Shown here one piece after another: positions 48,481 to 56,685 of a stretch of DNA of 64,000 nt (its first letter is position 1; every line of letters starts with the position of its first letter). A program made the translations under genes and the position numbers. The DNA comes from Oscillatoria sp. SIO1A7 (GTDB taxonomy: Bacteria; Cyanobacteriota; Cyanobacteriia; Cyanobacteriales; Laspinemataceae): NCBI GenBank assembly GCA_010672965.1, contig JAAHFN010000003.1, positions 1-64,000 of the forward strand. Direction: 5' to 3'. A model generated the notes under the pieces. It was not told the origin of the DNA, did no database searches, and saw nothing but the letters and a program-made list of their open reading frames with translations.

Positions 48481-49451
48481 TTAGGAGGAACTTCGCTTAC
48501 GCTCTTCGAGCCAGCCGGACAAATCCTCCAAACTGTCAAAATCAAAAATATCTTCTGCTAAGCCCTCCAAATCCTCAATATCTAAATTTGCAATTTGGCT
48601 GCTTGTTGCTTCGGGTATTTCTCCAAAACGCTTTTTTAGCAACCGCGTCACCATAGAAAGCGTCGCTTCAAATCGTCCTTCTTCCTTTGCATAATTTATC
48701 CGACCCTTCTCATCTTGGAGCGTTATACTGCGGCGGTCTGCTGCCTCTAATTCCTCCTCGGTCATGCTGGCTTGGTTGGCAATACTTAAAGCATGTTCTA
48801 TTTCCTCTACCTCTCCCAGAATTGCCGGTATCTCGTCCAATTTTGCCGCCTCTTTCAGGAAATAAATCCACTTGTCGCTCAAGCTCTCTAGCTCTGCTAA
48901 GGTTTTTTTGAATTTCGGTAACTCTACAAAAAATAGCTGCAATTCTGCATCCGGGTACTTAAGTTTTTTGTCTTCTTCTTCCTGGAAGATAAATTTGCTG
49001 ATGACTTTTTTGTATTCTTTGAATAGAAGGAAATCGACAATAGTTACGGCTATCGCTGGCCTTAGTAGCAGATGGTTTTCTGCTAGGCCGAACTGATTGG
49101 CATAAGCTTTGCTCAGATTGTAGATTATCCGCTTGCTAAAGGCGCTCATCCGGCCTATAGCGTCTCTCAAATTGATGTAAGGTATCTGGGGCGAAGCATC
49201 CAGTACGGAAATTACCGTTATACAGCCGAGATGGTTCCGGGGATGCTGTCGCCCCTACGTTTTCGTTCATTACACTAATTTGAGAAACGCTATATCTGCA
49301 TTTCTATGACTACAATCGACTCATCGGCTAAGGTGGCCTTTTCTCCTCCATAGACTATGGCATTGAGAAAGCTAATTAGAATTCGTTCGCTTTGCTCGGA
49401 GCCGAAAATCTTCTTAAAGGTGAAATCGACTTTGGGACTGACAAATCTCAT
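48481..49451 (-). pseudogene. Rpn-family (PD-(D/E)XK) nuclease gene split by a family A element
   Basis: The start at 49451 encodes MRFVSPKVDFTFKKIFGSEQ... ending IVVIEMQI at a stop inside the element: 53 residues of a typical Rpn N-terminus, including the IIEMQ active-site region. Beyond the element the frame resumes as GRMSAFSKRIIYNLSKAYAN and runs to 48481, with a DUF4351-like end (LLKKRFGEIP ... SGWLEERK). Removing 137 bp (element plus one TA) joins EMQI to GRMSAFSKRI in phase, as in intact homologues. Rpn proteins promote recA-independent recombination. The downstream part (from a TTG at 49170) could still be made, but without the first catalytic residues. Confidence 0.88.
49158..49292. 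mobile_element. Family A inverted-repeat element (copy 4), inside rpn
   Basis: It has 135 bp, from TAGCGTCTCTCAAATTGATG to ACTAATTTGAGAAACGCTA, flanked by a TA duplication (49156-49157 and 49293-49294). The inner part has GGGGCGAAGCATCCAG and GGGGATGCTGTCGCCCCTAC. There is no coding capacity, so it must be moved by a transposase from elsewhere. TA duplication points to the IS630/Tc1-mariner group. Confidence 0.88.
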
Positions 49452-49810
49452 GGGTGTTTTTCTCTATAGCCTGATGTTATAGCAAATATTTTAGCGCGAA
49501 TAACACCAAAATGCCAGGGGCGATCGCACCTACAACATAAGGGACAATTTCAATTTTGTAATACAGTCGCGTAGGTTGGGTTTCGTTCCTCAACCCAACG
49601 GGGAGGATCGTTGTTGGGTTTCGTTCCTCAACCCAACCTACAACTCTAGACAATGAGCTGGCGATCGCAATCCCATTAGCTCCCATTAGCCAAATTAGGG
49701 TGCGATCGAGGGATGGCAATTCTAATGGCAGAGACTTGAGAATACCGATCTATATGCCAAGGCTATCTCAATAATTTTAAAAAAACTTATCATTTTTTTT
49801 TGTAAAAGGG

Positions 49811-49838
49811 TTGACAATCTAAAAAGCTGTGCTATAGT
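49811..49838 (+). promoter_or_regulatory. Sigma-70-type promoter
   Basis: TTGACA (49811-49816), a 16-base spacer and TATAGT (49833-49838). It is the best consensus promoter I found in the window. It drives a leader with a strong hairpin and the decayed ORF at 49907. Confidence 0.65.
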
Positions 49839-49857
49839 AAGGATACGAACAAGAAAA

Positions 49858-49878
49858 AGGGGGCTTTTAGAGCCCCCT
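49858..49878 (+). promoter_or_regulatory. Leader hairpin (8 bp stem)
   Basis: AGGGGGCT pairs with AGCCCCCT around a TTTAG loop, about 20 bases after the likely transcription start. No T-run follows, so it may protect the 5' end or block translation rather than terminate. Confidence 0.5.
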
Positions 49879-49906
49879 GGTGAACCAACAAACCTAATTT
49901 AGAAAA

Positions 49907-50216
49907 ATGACGAAAAACTCTCAATGGTCCTTGCAGGACATAATCGTTAACCCTGATGAGAATAATGAGGGCCGCTTGAGCCTCAATCGCGAGGAAATCT
50001 TGATTCTTGGCTGGCCGATCTTTACCCCCAAGGACCGCAGTCTGGGCTGAGCCTGAGCCTGGCCGTTGCGGTCGAAGCCGGTTTAGGCCCAAACTAGCCG
50101 TTCGGGCGCTCGCGCTTCGTTGCCGCAAAATGGCGCGAGACTGCAATTTAAGTCCCGAACGGTGCGAGGGAGTATTGCAAGAGCTTATCCAGCAAGGCTT
50201 TCTCCGCCTTCGCTAA
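49907..50216 (+). pseudogene. Probably frameshifted small gene with an HTH-like end
   Basis: The ATG at 49907 opens MTKNSQWSLQDIIVNPDENN and stops after 47 codons at a GC-rich stretch near 50048. A different frame then carries a helix-turn-helix-like end (RKMARDCNLSPERCEGVLQE, then LIQQGFLRLR-stop) to 50216. A promoter and leader lie upstream. One gene with a +1 shift is my reading; two small genes are the alternative. I do not recognise the family. Confidence 0.4.
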
Positions 50217-50281
50217 GCTAGTCCCTGCCTCCTAGGGGCGGGCCATTAGCCACCCGGGCTCCCCTCCGAGCCCGATTTTTT

Positions 50282-50566
50282 TTACACATTATATATAGTA
50301 TAGCAGTTCTGGGGCATTGGGAATTGGAGTGAAAAGTCAAAAGTCTCAAGGTAAGCTTTGCGGGCGGCCCGCTGCAACTGCGGGCTGACATTTTCCTCGC
50401 CTTTAGTAAAAAAATCCCAGGTTTTGCCAACTATCCAACAGAAAAGGCCGTCGGTGCGGTTGCCATATACGCTGGAAACTGCAGTTTTAGAGAGATCGCT
50501 GCCTGCGATCGCTCCATAGATAGGAGTAACCAGAGTAAGGAGAGCAGAGAGAGTAGAGGGGTCCAC
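50282..50566 (-). pseudogene. N-terminal fragment of an unknown protein
   Basis: The open frame has 94 residues (MDPSTLSALLTLVTPIYGAI...). About the first 70 look like a genuine protein N-terminus with a helical hairpin. The end (FSLQFPMPQNCYTIYNV) is translated dispersed repeat (AAAGTCAAAAGTCTCAAGG, GGCATTGGGAATTGG). It is probably a truncated gene whose remainder was lost. No family could be assigned. Confidence 0.4.
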
Positions 50567-51029
50567 TTTACACCTCTAATTTGTTTCAAGCTGGAACTTA
50601 TTATAGAAGAGGATAAAAGCTCTTGGCGGAAATTCCCGGAACCGAGGTAATGGGGCATTGGGCATTGGGCATTGGGCATTGGGCATTGGGGACCCTATCC
50701 CTATAAAGGTTTTTCCGGGCAGCCGCCGGAGGACAGGCGGGACGCCCGTCCTACAAAGATTTTTGACAAGTTGCCCGTTGCGTTTCCCCGTAGGGCGGGC
50801 GACACGATCGCCCGCGAAATTTTTCCGTAGGGTGGGCGACACGATCGCCCGCGAAAGCCCAATGGCTCGCCCAACGACCGGCGAGCGGGCGAACGGGCGC
50901 AATTCCCAATGCCCCATGCCACCCACCCCAAGGGCACCCTCCAACCCACCCACACCGCCCGCAGGAGGGGAAAGAGGTTGCCCAATGCCCAATGCCCAAT
51001 GCCCCATGCCCCATGCCCAATGCCCAATT
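50567..51029. repeat. Spacer downstream of gvpK made of short repeats
   Basis: This spacer holds GGGCATT tandem copies (50653-50690), two near-identical GTAGGG(C/T)GGGCGACACGATCGCCC segments (about 50790 and 50826), and inverted copies of the GCATTGGG motif at 50980-51030. The inverted pair could form a long stem in the RNA past gvpK. No gene is visible. Confidence 0.5.
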
Positions 51030-51485
51030 TTAAATTGGCTTGGAAGTCAAGACCAAACGCAACTTGGCATGAATTAAATTAAGCTGAGCCAGACCGATAT
51101 CGACGCTGCCATCGACAACAACTCCAGTATTAAGGAGGCGATCGAGCAATTCGACTACGGAAGGATCGCTAGTCGATTCCCCCGGATAATATTCCCCTTC
51201 TTTCGGGAGCAAAGAGCCAAGATCTCCTAAATCTATATTCAAATCCGCCGGGTCGATTTCAAAAATCTCGCAAAGCTTCACGATTTGTTCTTCTAACTTT
51301 TGCAAGCTCTCGGCGGCTCTGTCTAATTCTTCTTCGCTGAGCATATTGCCATCCATGCGCCGAATTACTTGAGCTTCCAAGAGCTGGCGGATTAGCTCCA
51401 CCAAAGTCAGCACCAAAGGAGCGAGACCGGCATCTTTGCCAGTTTCTTTTGTTTGTATAATCCCGTTTTCAAGCGATGAGGACAT
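51030..51485 (-). CDS. gvpK: Gas vesicle protein GvpK
   Basis: The protein has 151 residues. It carries the GvpK family core: GLAPLVLTLVELIRQLLEAQ, IRRMDGNMLSEEELDRAAES and LNIDLGDLGSLLP. The end (VVELLDRLLNTGVVVDGSVD...LAQLNLIHAKL) resembles a GvpA-type strand-helix. GvpK is an accessory protein needed for gas vesicle formation. It is the last gene of the visible gvpA-C-N-J-K set. The other usual genes (gvpF/L, G, V, W) are not in the next 2 kb or elsewhere in the window. Confidence 0.9.
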   Translation of the reverse strand: MSSSLENGIIQTKETGKDAGLAPLVLTLVELIRQLLEAQVIRRMDGNMLSEEELDRAAESLQKLEEQIVKLCEIFEIDPADLNIDLGDLGSLLPKEGEYYPGESTSDPSVVELLDRLLNTGVVVDGSVDIGLAQLNLIHAKLRLVLTSKPI

Positions 51486-51608
51486 TGGGAATATTTGAGG
51501 TTTCTACTATATATCTCTATACAAAAAAATATTGGATTGGAATGCGCGGGCCCCCTCTCCCCACACTCCCCCCTCTCCGGGAGGGTGGGTTGGATTTATG
51601 CAAGAAGT

Positions 51609-51992
51609 TTATTCTATTTTATCTGGTTCTGTTTTATCCGGTTGCTTTGCCTCGCGATCGCCTGCTAGGGCTTTGAGGCTGCGCACTTCTTCTTGCAAGC
51701 TTTTGACCTGCTCTAGCAATTGTTGATTGGACTGCATCAACTCGGAAGCCTGAGAACTCAGATAAGGATCGCTCTCCCACCAGTTAATGCCAATTTCCTT
51801 AGCCTTATCGACAGAAGAAATCAGCAAGCGGATGCGAATAGTGAGCAGTTCTGTGGAGCCGACGGATACGGCGATATCGCCAGCAATGACAATTCCTTTG
51901 TCCAAAACTCGCTCTAGAATATCCGCCAGAGTCGAGCCTTGGGTAGAGGTAACAATTCTATTGCTGCCAGTCTGTTTGTTTGGCTGTGACAT
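51609..51992 (-). CDS. gvpJ: Gas vesicle protein GvpJ
   Basis: The protein has 127 residues. Its GvpA-like core (STLADILERVLDKGIVIAGD and ELLTIRIRLLISSVDKAKEI) is followed by GINWWESDPYLSSQ, diagnostic for GvpJ. It ends in a heptad-repeat coiled coil (SNQQLLEQVKSLQEEVRSLK). It is a minor shell or nucleation protein. It lies between gvpN and gvpK on the minus strand, separated from gvpN by a family A element. Confidence 0.92.
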   Translation of the reverse strand: MSQPNKQTGSNRIVTSTQGSTLADILERVLDKGIVIAGDIAVSVGSTELLTIRIRLLISSVDKAKEIGINWWESDPYLSSQASELMQSNQQLLEQVKSLQEEVRSLKALAGDREAKQPDKTEPDKIE

Positions 51993-52026
51993 TTAGATTA
52001 GTGGGAATTGGGAATTGGGCATTCAT

Positions 52027-52057
<31 letters not shown>

Positions 52058-52120
52058 TAAAGGCACAGAGCAGCAGAGCAGCAGAGCCTTCTTGGGCATT
52101 GGGCAGGGCATTTTGACTTA

Positions 52121-52256
52121 TAGCGGTTCTCAAATTAATGTGAGATACCTGGGGCGAAGCATCCCAATACGATAACTCTCGTATCTATTGCCCAGACCGT
52201 CAAGGGATGCTGTCGCCCCTACCAGATCGTTTATTACACTTATTTGAGAAATGCTA
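52121..52256. mobile_element. Family A inverted-repeat element (copy 5), between gvpN and gvpJ
   Basis: It has 136 bp: TAGCGGTTCTCAAATTAATG to CTTATTTGAGAAATGCTA with TA on both sides. The core is GGGGCGAAGCATCCCAAT and GGGATGCTGTCGCCCCTACC. It would be transcribed as a long hairpin inside the gvp operon. Next to it are TTTTGACTT repeats (52275-52320). Confidence 0.85.
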
Positions 52257-52320
52257 TATTACCTTGAGACCTATTACCTTGTGACTTTTGACTTTTAACT
52301 TTTGACTTTTGACTTTTGAC

Positions 52321-53670
52321 TTAAACCTTGCCCTTTTGCGCGATATAGAGGCGATCGTCCCTTTGCATGAGCAATCCTTTTTTGATGAGCGATCGCAGGG
52401 CATCAATTGCCTGAACTCGGTTAATTTCTAATGCTGACTGGATTTCAGACACTCGGCTGCCTTGAGACTGCTGCAAGTACCGATACACCTCCCGTTCGTA
52501 GGCCACTCCAGAGCCAGCAGTTTTTTCTGGCTTATCTTCTAGTTTATCTTCTGCTGGTTTATCCTCTGGTTTATCTTCTGCTGGTTTATCCTCGGGCTCT
52601 TGCCCATTGTCTGCTGCTTCTGCTCCAGATGTCTTTGCAAGATTGGACGAATCATTACTATTGGCAAGGAACTGGCTGCCATTAGAAGTATCGCCATTAG
52701 AAGGCTCGCTATCGGAAATACCGCTATTAGAAAGAGGGCTATTAGAAAGAACGCGATCGACAAGACTGCTATCTTTAGCCAGGGAATTGAATAAATCCCA
52801 AAGCACTTTCGTGGCAAGCTCCAGTTCCAGATTGCTGCGAGATATCAGTACGTCAGCACAGAGATCTCGAAACTCGGAGTCATTTGGGTTAGGGGCAATA
52901 GAGTGGTCGTGACAAACCTTGGCGATAGCCCAGCAGGAGCGCAGGGGCGAAGAATGTTTTGCGCCTGGATTCACCTCTTTGCTGCGGGAGCGAAAAGCCT
53001 TAACCAAGCGCACTATCTTCAAAGCTTGGCTGCGATCGATGCCGGTTTTTTGTACCAGAATTTCCTGCTGGGTCAGCTCGTCTGGTTCCGGCATATTAAT
53101 CGTCAGCAATCTATCCATCAGGGCATCTTGGGTATCGTGGACGCCGCAATATTCCTCGGGATTAGAAGTGAAAATCGCTCTAAACTGGGGATGAACCCGG
53201 ATATATTCAGAGCGATCGCCGCTCGGGGGCAAAATCAGCAGTCTTTCTTCTAAAGCCGAGAGCAGGACATTATTAACTTCGGGACGAGAGCGGTTAAATT
53301 CGTCATAAACTAGAGTGAATCCTTCCTTGCAGGCGAGGGTCAGTCTGGAGTCAACCCAATTATGCCGCAATTCGTCCTCGACTTTGACGACGCTGTGAAT
53401 GAAATTATCGACAACTTTTTTCCGGGTATAGCCGGTGTTATTGCCAATCAAATCGGAACTGTTTAATTCTTCATCTCCAAAGATGAGGACAATCGGACGC
53501 CCTAGCATATCTGCTAAATGCAGAGCTAAAGTAGTCTTGCCGGTGCCAGCCGGTCCGCGCAGGTGAACTGATAAGCCGGATTGGAGATAGCGAAGACTTC
53601 GCGCGGCAATTCGCTCGACTGCCGGGGTATTAACAAATCCTCGCGGATTCGCTTGCAGCACAGTGGTCAT
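52321..53670 (-). CDS. gvpN: Gas vesicle AAA+ protein GvpN with extra winged-helix C-terminus
   Basis: The protein has 449 residues from [16 protein letters not shown]. Residues 1-290 are a GvpN/MoxR-type AAA+ ATPase. Walker A is [11 protein letters not shown], Walker [13 protein letters not shown], and the sensor region [13 protein letters not shown]. GvpN is needed for normal vesicle enlargement. After a low-complexity Ser/Asn and Pro/Glu/Asp/Lys linker (residues 300-385), a 55-residue winged-helix-like unit follows ([20 protein letters not shown], then [20 protein letters not shown]). The last part is absent from the GvpN forms I know and is homologous to the end of GvpC next door. The ATG ten codons further upstream is less likely by family alignment. 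Confidence 0.9.
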   Translation of the reverse strand: MTTVLQANPRGFVNTPAVERIAARSLRYLQSGLSVHLRGPAGTGKTTLALHLADMLGRPIVLIFGDEELNSSDLIGNNTGYTRKKVVDNFIHSVVKVEDELRHNWVDSRLTLACKEGFTLVYDEFNRSRPEVNNVLLSALEERLLILPPSGDRSEYIRVHPQFRAIFTSNPEEYCGVHDTQDALMDRLLTINMPEPDELTQQEILVQKTGIDRSQALKIVRLVKAFRSRSKEVNPGAKHSSPLRSCWAIAKVCHDHSIAPNPNDSEFRDLCADVLISRSNLELELATKVLWDLFNSLAKDSSLVDRVLSNSPLSNSGISDSEPSNGDTSNGSQFLANSNDSSNLAKTSGAEAADNGQEPEDKPAEDKPEDKPAEDKLEDKPEKTAGSGVAYEREVYRYLQQSQGSRVSEIQSALEINRVQAIDALRSLIKKGLLMQRDDRLYIAQKGKV

Positions 53671-53698
53671 TATTGTATTTCTTAATTGGAGGGGGAGC

Positions 53699-54137
53699 AA
53701 AAAAATTAGGGTGTAGGGTGTGGGGTGTAGGGTGTGGGTGTAGGGTGTGGGGTAAGAGAGGGGAGGAAGACTTGGGAAAAAAATTAGGGTGTAGGGTGTG
53801 GGGTGTAGGGTGTGGGGTAAGAGAGGGGAGGAAGACTTGGGAAAAAAATTAGGGTGTAGGGTGTGGGGTGTAGGGTGTGGGGTAAGAGAGGGGGGGAAGA
53901 CTTGGGAGAAAAAATCAGGGTGTAGGGTGTGGGGTGTAGGGGAAGAGAGAGGGGGAAGACTTGGGAAAAATTATTAATTCCCCACACCCCACACCCCACA
54001 CCCCACACCCCACACCCCACACCCCACACCCCACACCCCACACCCCACACCCCACACCCCACACCCCACACCCCACACCCCCCACACCCCACACCCCACA
54101 CCCCACACCCCACATCCCACATCCCACACCCCACACC
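53699..54137 (-). repeat. GGGGTGT array and 66-bp repeats between gvpC and gvpN
   Basis: On the minus (transcribed) strand this spacer begins with about 20 copies of GGGGTGT (54137 down to about 53981), then runs into three 66-bp units rich in CTACACCCCACACCCT. The first part has repeated G4 runs with three-base loops, a strong G-quadruplex pattern. It could also pair with the C-rich second part to form a large stem. All ORFs across it are artefacts. Confidence 0.9.
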
Positions 54138-55229
54138 CTAACTTGCGGGCAGATAATACAGGCGATCGCGTTCTACAATCAATCCTTGTTGGATTAAAGA
54201 ACGCAATGCATCTACCGACTGAACCCGGTTAACCCCTAAAGCTTCTTCGATTTCTTTCAAGCGCTTCCCTTCGGACTTACTTATATATTCGTATATCTCT
54301 TCTTCATAAGAAACACCCCTTGCCTTAATTTCTGGTTGGGGGGGCGAAGGCGGTTTCGGCTTTACGGGGGCGGGGGGCATGGGAGCGGCGCTGGTCTTTT
54401 GGGGTTTGACAGTCGGAGCGGAAATCGCCGCGCCCCTTCCCAGGACCTTAGCCGACTGAACGGTTGCCTTAATCGGCGTCCCATTTCCGAAAGAAGTAGT
54501 AGCAGACCCGTTTTTTCGAGCGGGAACATTGGCAGAATTGGCTTGCGGCCTTGCACTTCCCCAAACCGCCATCTGGAGGTCGGCGACATATTGGGCGAGC
54601 TGCCCTTGGATTTCCCGAGTGCCACTTTCCCGGCTCAGCTCCAGCTCTTGGAGATATTGGCTCGTATCCGATCGCAGTTCCTCCATGAAGGCAGCCAAAT
54701 CTCGGGACAAAGTGATTTTTCTCTCTAATTGCTGCCGCTGCAAGCCAGTTCGCTCTAGGGCAACGGTATTGCTGAGTTTTTCGTGAAAATCTTGTAAATC
54801 TGCAGCGAGCTGGCTGGACATTAGGGAGCGTTCTGTGGAAGTCGCCCTTAAAAACAGAGCTGTTTGCTCTGTAAGATTTCGAGCGAACTCGGCCAATTCC
54901 TCCGCCTGCTTTTGGGCTTTCCCGGCCTGTTGTACCGCTTCTTGGTAGCGCCTATCGGCAGCAACAGCTAAAAAATTTTGTATTTCCTCTTGTCGCTCGG
55001 CTCCGAGGTATAGCCGGTCGTTTTTTTCTGCTGCACTTCTGTCGGCCAGTTCATTTCTATCCTGTCTCAACTGCATTTTAAATGCATCGAGTCGATTGCG
55101 CTGTTGCCGTGCCATGTCTTGTCGGTCTGTAGCAAACTGGTCGATAGTCGTACCAACTTCCCAAGAGCGCAATCGCATTTCTTCTCGGCGCTTTTTCCTT
55201 TCCGCATCCCACAAGTCTTTTAGAGCCAT
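54138..55229 (-). CDS. gvpC: Gas vesicle outer protein GvpC-like with winged-helix C-terminus
   Basis: The protein has 363 residues. Residues about 60-215 are Gln/Glu/Arg-rich helices with the GvpC-type pattern of about 33 residues (RQEEIQNFLAVAADRRYQEA, LAADLQDFHEKLSNTVALE, LAAFMEELRSDTSQYLQELE). GvpC wraps the gas vesicle and stiffens it. The repeat match is looser than in Anabaena GvpC. After a Pro/Lys/Ala linker comes a 58-residue winged-helix-like end (YEEEIYEYISKSEGKRLKEI, ALGVNRVQSVDALRSLIQQG) shared with GvpN. The position directly after gvpA supports the name. Confidence 0.82.
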   Translation of the reverse strand: MALKDLWDAERKKRREEMRLRSWEVGTTIDQFATDRQDMARQQRNRLDAFKMQLRQDRNELADRSAAEKNDRLYLGAERQEEIQNFLAVAADRRYQEAVQQAGKAQKQAEELAEFARNLTEQTALFLRATSTERSLMSSQLAADLQDFHEKLSNTVALERTGLQRQQLERKITLSRDLAAFMEELRSDTSQYLQELELSRESGTREIQGQLAQYVADLQMAVWGSARPQANSANVPARKNGSATTSFGNGTPIKATVQSAKVLGRGAAISAPTVKPQKTSAAPMPPAPVKPKPPSPPQPEIKARGVSYEEEIYEYISKSEGKRLKEIEEALGVNRVQSVDALRSLIQQGLIVERDRLYYLPAS

Positions 55230-55660
55230 GATTTCAATCTCCGGTTGATAACTCGCAGCGCAAGAGACAAATTTTGCTGTTTTAAAGCAGTAAGCAATCA
55301 GCTATCAGCTATCAGCCAATGCGCTACAGGCAGGCTACGCCAACAGCAAGGGTATTGCTGGCTTGTAGGGGCGTTTGCGCAAACGCCCCTTTCGTTACGC
55401 TTATTTGAGAAACGCTATAAAGGGCTTAGTTTGGGGCATAGCGCGATCGCCATATAGTTTTCCCTTTCTTCTCGATTGGTAGGTTGGGGCAAAGCGCGAT
55501 CGCCATCTAATTTTCCTCTTTCGCCCCAATATTTCCCCAGTATTTGCCCAATATTTCCTCGGTCAAGGCAACAACCGAGGAAATATCGATTTTCTTATTG
55601 CTGAGGGAGCCGGTATAGGGGCTGTGACCAACTATCCCAAATCTTATCGGCTCCTATATA
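55230..55660. other. gvpA-gvpC spacer with hairpins
   Basis: This spacer contains a 13-bp hairpin (55551-55586, listed separately) and a second inverted pair GGAGCCG/CGGCTCC at about 55604-55652, right after the gvpA stop. It also holds a 24-bp palindrome centred near 55380 (GGGGCGTTTGCG and its complement) and the right end of a family A element finishing at 55417. Tandem AGCTATC repeats lie near 55300. No gene is visible. Confidence 0.55.
55551..55586 (-). terminator. 13-bp perfect hairpin after gvpA
   Basis: ATATTTCCTCGGT (55551-55563) pairs perfectly with ACCGAGGAAATAT (55574-55586), loop 10 bases. It is about 75 bases past the gvpA stop on the transcribed strand. No T-run follows. It could cap a gvpA-only transcript while letting some transcription continue into gvpC, as in other gvp operons. 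Confidence 0.6.
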
Positions 55661-55879
55661 CTAGGCGGCGGGAACTGCAGCTTGAGAAGTCAAGCCAACG
55701 GCTTCAGCATACTTGAGGTAGGTATCTACCGAAGCAATGACAATCCGGGCTTCCACGGCCAACAGCTCGATGCCCACTAGAGAAACCCTCACCCAGGCAT
55801 CGATAACAACACCTTTGTCAAGGATGCGATCGACCACTTCTGCCAAGCTGGACGAAGAGTTAACTTTTTCAACAGCCAT
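55661..55879 (-). CDS. gvpA: Gas vesicle structural protein GvpA
   Basis: The protein has 72 residues. [20 protein letters not shown], then [20 protein letters not shown] and [20 protein letters not shown] are the canonical GvpA sequence. It polymerises into the ribbed gas-permeable shell of the vesicle. A ribosome site TAGGAG lies 9 bases before the ATG on the minus strand. It is the first gene of the gvp set. Only one gvpA copy is present here. Confidence 0.98.
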   Translation of the reverse strand: MAVEKVNSSSSLAEVVDRILDKGVVIDAWVRVSLVGIELLAVEARIVIASVDTYLKYAEAVGLTSQAAVPAA

Positions 55880-56685
55880 AATTAAACTCCTAACCGTTAG
55901 CGGTTTTTTTCTCGAAAATAATGTTTGCTACCGATCGCTACCATAACGCACAACAGCAGTCGATATTTTTCTAACACTGCTCTAGGATACTTACCCAAAG
56001 CCAGTCAAATCCAAATAAGGCTCCTGCGCGATCGCGCGTTCCTTTCCTGCGGGAAACGCATCCGTCCCGCCGAGGCAGGACGCTTTTTCGATACTCCACA
56101 GGCAGATCCGGCGATTTTTACCGCTTTCTGCAAGCCAATTGCCCCTGACGATTCTATTGTAGGTTGCTATTGTTCTACTCTTGTCATCTCCGATGAGATC
56201 GCCATCCAATAAGGACCGCGAGCAAGTCATTAGCTTAAGATACACTAGCTAAAAAAGAGATACCCATACCAGTTTAGCGCTTAGCTAAGAGCTTTCAGCT
56301 AAGAGCTTTCAGCTAAAAGCTTTCAGTAGCCGGCTCTCAGTAGCCGGCTATGATGTCAGCTATCAGCTATCAGATCGCCCTGGGCTCTCAGCAGTCAGCG
56401 GTCAGCTCGACCTGCGCTATTGGGCGCGAGCTAGCTCGCGCCCAATAGCGAGCGCTTTTCGGACAGGGGGCGGGAGCCCAAAAGCTGAGAGCTGAGAGCT
56501 GAGAGCCCAGAGCTAAAAGCTGACTTTGACAAATCAGGAGTAGCGGCTGATGAGGTGCTTAATTCTTGGGGCCAAGGAGTTATGGTTGCTGAGAAAAGAA
56601 TACCTTCATTCTCTAGTGCGTAGGCTAGCTGCAAGCATCTATCCAAAAGGCTTACCTACTTATGAACAGTGCTAGGAGATGAACG
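55880..56685. other. gvp upstream region and repeat-rich spacer
   Basis: The gvpA promoter should lie in 55890-56000, but I cannot assign -35/-10 boxes with confidence. From 56260 to 56530 there are many AGCTTTCAGCTAAGAGC, AGCTATCAGCTATCAG and AGCTGAGAGC units, plus a perfect inverted GGGCGCGAGCTAGCTCGCGCCC-type palindrome near 56435. No supported gene. Confidence 0.5.

Noticed and set aside
53784-54141. Frames on both strands encoding Cys-Gly-Val-Trp or His-Pro-Thr-Pro repeats
   Set aside because: These are translations of the GGGGTGT/CCCCACA array between gvpC and gvpN and have no independent support.
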